Of a DNA stretch of 64,000 bases, positions 61,582 to 64,000 are shown one piece after another; position 1 is the stretch's first letter, and every line of letters starts with the position of its first letter. The stretch is from an uncultured Alphaproteobacteria bacterium (GTDB lineage: Bacteria; Pseudomonadota; Alphaproteobacteria; Micropepsales; Micropepsaceae): NCBI GenBank assembly GCA_902826695.1, contig CADEFU010000003.1, positions 186,001-250,000 on the forward strand, in the 5' to 3' direction. The translations under genes were made by a program, and so were the position numbers. The notes beneath the pieces were generated by a model. That model did not search any database. It saw nothing but the letters and a program-made list of their open reading frames with translations, and was not told the DNA's origin.

Positions 61582-61773
61582 CTAGACTTCTGAGAAAACT
61601 TGCTCGATCGGCAGCTCAAACAGCCGCGCGATCTTGAACGCGAGTGGTAATGACGGGTCGTATTTCTCGGTTTCGATGGCGTTGATGCTCTGCCGGGAGA
61701 CTTGCAAGCGGTTGGCAAGATCCGCCTGACTCCAGCCGCGTTCGGCGCGCAGAACGCGCAAGCGGTTCTTCAT
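61582..61773 (-). CDS. XRE-family transcriptional regulator
   Basis: 63 residues, only a helix-turn-helix: MKNRLRVLRAERGWSQADLA then NRLQVSRQSINAIETEKYDPS, the canonical Cro/C1 pattern for a short plasmid/phage-like or stress regulator. It lies in an ATGA overlap with the membrane gene upstream, so both are made together. The pattern of a small XRE protein plus a membrane protein is common for a membrane-linked sensor pair. Confidence 0.9.
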   Translation of the reverse strand: MKNRLRVLRAERGWSQADLANRLQVSRQSINAIETEKYDPSLPLAFKIARLFELPIEQVFSEV

Positions 61774-62159
61774 CGATACCACCATGCGGTGATGCCGTTG
61801 CCGAGCCCCATCGCGCCGAAGAAAATCCAAACCGCGTGAAAGATGCCGACCTTCGGCACATCGACATAGAACTCGAGAAAGCCCCACGTGGCGCAGAAGG
61901 ACAAAGTAAGGGCGATTGCTATGAGAAGCCCGGTGACGTGGCGCATCCGAATGAATTCGTCGGTCTCTTCGGCAAGATAGCGCCCGAGAATGGCGATCAC
62001 GCCCAACACCGGAAACGCCGGAAGCAGAGCGATCGCATACGACACCGGCGCTGCCGGCGGATGATTGGTGAACATCCAGGTCACGCCGAGGACGGCGACG
62101 ACGTAAGCGAGCATCGTTGGGATGAACCAAGCGATGTAACGTCTTCTGGCGGTGTTCAT
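61770..62159 (-). CDS. Small four-helix membrane protein paired with XRE regulator
   Basis: 129 residues from the ATG at 62159 (AAGGAAG upstream). Four membrane helices, e.g. WFIPTMLAYVVAVLGVTWMF and VGIFHAVWIFFGAMGLGNGI, with an acidic cytosolic loop YLAEETDEFIRMRHV between helices 2 and 3. Unknown function; the tight coupling to the XRE gene suggests it modulates that regulator. The 62160-62270 stretch upstream is AT-rich. Confidence 0.76.
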   Translation of the reverse strand: MNTARRRYIAWFIPTMLAYVVAVLGVTWMFTNHPPAAPVSYAIALLPAFPVLGVIAILGRYLAEETDEFIRMRHVTGLLIAIALTLSFCATWGFLEFYVDVPKVGIFHAVWIFFGAMGLGNGITAWWYR

Positions 62160-62275
62160 GACAAGCTTCCTTGCTGTTATGACAAGGAACATTGACATCT
62201 TGAGGTGCGATGTCAAGCAACCTTTACAAAAAATTGGCTTGATGAGTTTTTGATGATAATATCGCATATATATAC

Positions 62276-62304
62276 TTGACAAACAGACCGGCTAGCCCTA
62301 GATA
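62276..62304 (+). promoter_or_regulatory. Near-consensus sigma-70 promoter of the transposase
   Basis: TTGACA (62276-62281), a 17-base spacer and TAGATA (62299-62304). The -35 is perfect and the -10 matches four of six. The region is AT-rich compared with the rest of the window. It would start transcription about 20 bases before the transposase ATG at 62329. Confidence 0.72.
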
Positions 62305-62305
62305 A

Positions 62306-62323
62306 GGTCTCAGAAACGAGACC
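62306..62323 (+). repeat. Hairpin in the transposase leader
   Basis: GGTCTC and GAGACC are separated by AGAAAC, a perfect six-pair stem. It lies between the promoter and ATG and may limit transposase translation. Confidence 0.6.
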
Positions 62324-62328
62324 TGGCC

Positions 62329-63267
62329 ATGAGCATCCTAGACGCCCCCTATTTCCGCGACGATGAAGCGGCCTACGCCAAGCTCGAATCGGTCATGTGG
62401 CCGTCCGGCCCAGAGTGCCCGCACTGCGGCGTCATCAATGATGCCCGCAAGATTGCGGCAAATCCGGCGAAGAAAGTCCGCCTCGGCCTCTACCGCTGCA
62501 ACGGCTGCAAAGCCCAATTCACGGTGACGGTCGGGACGGTTTTCGAGCGCAGCCATATCCCGCTGCACAAGTGGCTGCAAGCCGCCTACCTGATTTGCTC
62601 GTCCAAGAAAGGCATCAGCGCCAAGCAGATCGAGCGCACGGTGCAGGTCACCTACAAGTCCGCTTGGTTCATGATGCACCGCATCCGCGTGGCGATGGAC
62701 CCGATCATCAAGACACCCGGCGAGCCTATCGGCGGCGCGGGCAAGATCGTCGAAGCGGACGAAACCTACATTGGGCGCAAGAAAGGCATGGAGAAGAAGC
62801 GCGGCGGGTTCGACCATAAGCACGCGGTGCTCGGGCTTGTAGAGCGCGGCGGCGACGTCCGCACGTTTCATATCGACCGCGCGACGAAGGGTCTTGTGAA
62901 GTCCATCGTTGACCAGCACGTCCGCCCGGAGACGCGTCACTACACGGACGGCGCGGCGATCTACGAAAACAACGCTATGGGCCTCCAAGGCGGCCACGAT
63001 TGGGTTGACCACGGTCGAGACGAATACGTTCGCGGCGACGTTCACACCAACACGATTGAAGGCTACTTCTCGATCTTCAAGCGCGGCATGAAGGGCATCT
63101 ACCAGCATTGCAGCGAGAAGCACCTTGTGAAGTACCTCGCTGAATTCGACTTCCGCTACAACAACCGTGAGGCGATGGGCGTTAACGACAGTAAACGCAC
63201 GGACCATGCGCTAAAGGGCGCGCGCGGGAAGCGTCTCACTTATCGGCGGATTGACACACGGGTCTGA
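62329..63267 (+). mobile_element. IS1595-family transposase (ISXO2-like)
   Basis: 312 residues, intact. N-terminal zinc ribbon CPHC...CNGC (about 32-63), helix-turn-helix region, then the DDE-type catalytic domain with EADETYIGRKK, HYTDGAAIY and HTNTIEGYFSIFKRGMKG, ending with EFDFRYNNREAMG. This is the pattern of the IS1595/ISXO2-like family. Terminal inverted repeats could not be fixed by eye. The gene is under the strong promoter at 62276-62304, not in line with neighbouring GC usage. Confidence 0.92.
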
Positions 63268-63398
63268 CTCAAAACGCCGCATACGAAAACGCGACTTGAG
63301 CCGCTGACTCTGCTGTGCGAGTCTTGGTTGGGCATGCGGAACAACCTCGGCCGGGAGGCCCTGGCATCTGACGGGACGGTCGCCACCCTTGAGGCGGC

Positions 63399-64000
63399 CT
63401 AGAAAGCCCTAGGAGCAGACGAGGCCGGTGCCCACCATTGCTTCGGATAGCCATAGAACTTGAAGATTTCTTGTTGTTCCGCCGTGAGCTTTGCCGCTTT
63501 GAATCCTGGAAGCAGTTTGACGCCGTAGCCTGAAATTTGTCCGCCGACTTTGTCGGGCGCGCGTGCCATTCGATCATGCAATAGTTTGGCATACGACGCA
63601 TCACACGGGCCGCTTTCAGCGCAGTCTGCCGCTTGGAAGAACGCTCCGGCGACCACATCCGCGAGCTTTAACCCCGCTCGGCTTTGATGCGGATACACCT
63701 CAAGCAAGTGCGAATGCAGCGTGTCCCACTCGATGTCGCCCGCCGTCAAGAACATGTTATCCGCGCGGCTTTTCGGTCTGATCCATTCATAGTAGGCCCT
63801 CATCTGCGCGTATCTTAGACCACCTCGCTCGCTGTACTCGACTTTGAGACGCTTAACCTCGCCGTATTTTGCGCGCGAGTGAGCCGCCACGAAGTGGGTC
63901 ATTCTCTCAAGCAGGACGCGAGTCAGCCAGCAGTAGAACCAATTGTCCGAGGGAACCTTGGCGGCGTTTTGGTTGTTGTAGCCCTCCATGTTCTTCTTGT
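63399..64000 (-). CDS. DUF3800-like protein, 5' end outside window
   Basis: The visible frame runs from the right edge to 63399. The ATG at 63989 is probably internal, because three more codons open to the window end without a stop and the start of the family (an YIDESG-type motif) is missing. Visible features are a basic helix region, RADNMFLTAGDIEWDTLH and LKLADVVAGAFFQAADC, typical of the C-terminal part of DUF3800 proteins, which have an RNase-H-like fold and are often found near mobile elements. Function unknown. Confidence 0.65.
   Translation of the reverse strand, partial: KKNMEGYNNQNAAKVPSDNWFYCWLTRVLLERMTHFVAAHSRAKYGEVKRLKVEYSERGGLRYAQMRAYYEWIRPKSRADNMFLTAGDIEWDTLHSHLLEVYPHQSRAGLKLADVVAGAFFQAADCAESGPCDASYAKLLHDRMARAPDKVGGQISGYGVKLLPGFKAAKLTAEQQEIFKFYGYPKQWWAPASSAPRAF

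Noticed and set aside
62236-63300. Terminal inverted repeats of the IS1595 element
   Set aside because: GGCTTGATGAGTTTTTGATG on the left and a partly similar sequence near 63279-63300 on the right match too poorly, and no 8-bp target duplication was found.
1-64000. CRISPR arrays, tRNA and rRNA genes
   Set aside because: No regularly spaced identical repeats with unique spacers and no cloverleaf or rRNA signatures were seen; the 13-bp array has no spacers.

Overview
The window is GC-rich and densely coded, and reads as the chromosome of an alphaproteobacterium. Three pieces of gene order support this: a separate F0 operon atpI-atpB-atpE-atpF'-atpF without the F1 genes, the neighbourhood smc / dsbA-like / DUF721 / mutY, and ispH and thrB-rnhA in the same stretch. 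Genus cannot be told from the sequence. Most genes are ordinary housekeeping or secreted proteins of unknown role, but two accessory loci and several non-coding structures stand out.

Layout. 1-4.1 kb: 3' part of an ATPase/TPR signalling protein, then rnhA, thrB and a small HAD protein on the minus strand. 4.1-9.0 kb: secreted proteins (an HExxH protein, two DUF4360 paralogues, an S41 peptidase relative). 9.0-12.1 kb: a two-gene polysaccharide synthase/export pair (membrane GT2 plus TPR/beta-barrel). 12.2-14.4 kb: ispH, a CDGSH iron-sulfur protein, a small secreted protein and a nested inverted-repeat region. 14.4-24.2 kb: argS, a diverged relic of a second argS 3' end, then a minus-strand RADAR-type anti-phage operon (rdrB deaminase, rdrA ATPase, plus a multi-pass membrane gene). 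The far edge of this operon carries a relic of a second rdrB C-terminus and a 13-bp tandem repeat. 24.3-27.8 kb: DJ-1/PfpI, flavin-binding oxidase-like, proline-rich secreted and S41 proteins.

27.7-35.9 kb is a compact minus-strand biosynthetic operon: sbnA-like and sbnB-like genes (L-2,3-diaminopropionate synthesis), an AGAT-type amidinotransferase, a Pls-type single-module NRPS with a membrane terminal domain, and a Sfp-type phosphopantetheinyl transferase. Together they could make and activate diaminopropionate, possibly amidinated, and join it into a short cationic homopolymer. This inferred product is the most promising chemical novelty here.

36-47.5 kb: small secreted and membrane genes, cspA with a clear terminator, a cupin lipoprotein-like gene, then a tandem glycine riboswitch upstream of gcvT-gcvH-gcvPA-gcvPB. 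The genes after gcvPB nearly abut it and run on to alkA, ogt and a GNAT gene. 47.5-50.1 kb: F0 genes. 50.3-54.6 kb: a MacB/LolD-type ABC export system (ATPase, FtsX-like permease, membrane fusion protein). 54.6-60.7 kb: smc, a DsbA-like protein, DUF721 and mutY, the last two with overlapping divergent starts. 60.7-64 kb: an alpha/beta hydrolase, an XRE regulator with a membrane partner, an IS1595-type transposase with a near-consensus promoter, and a DUF3800-like gene cut by the window edge.
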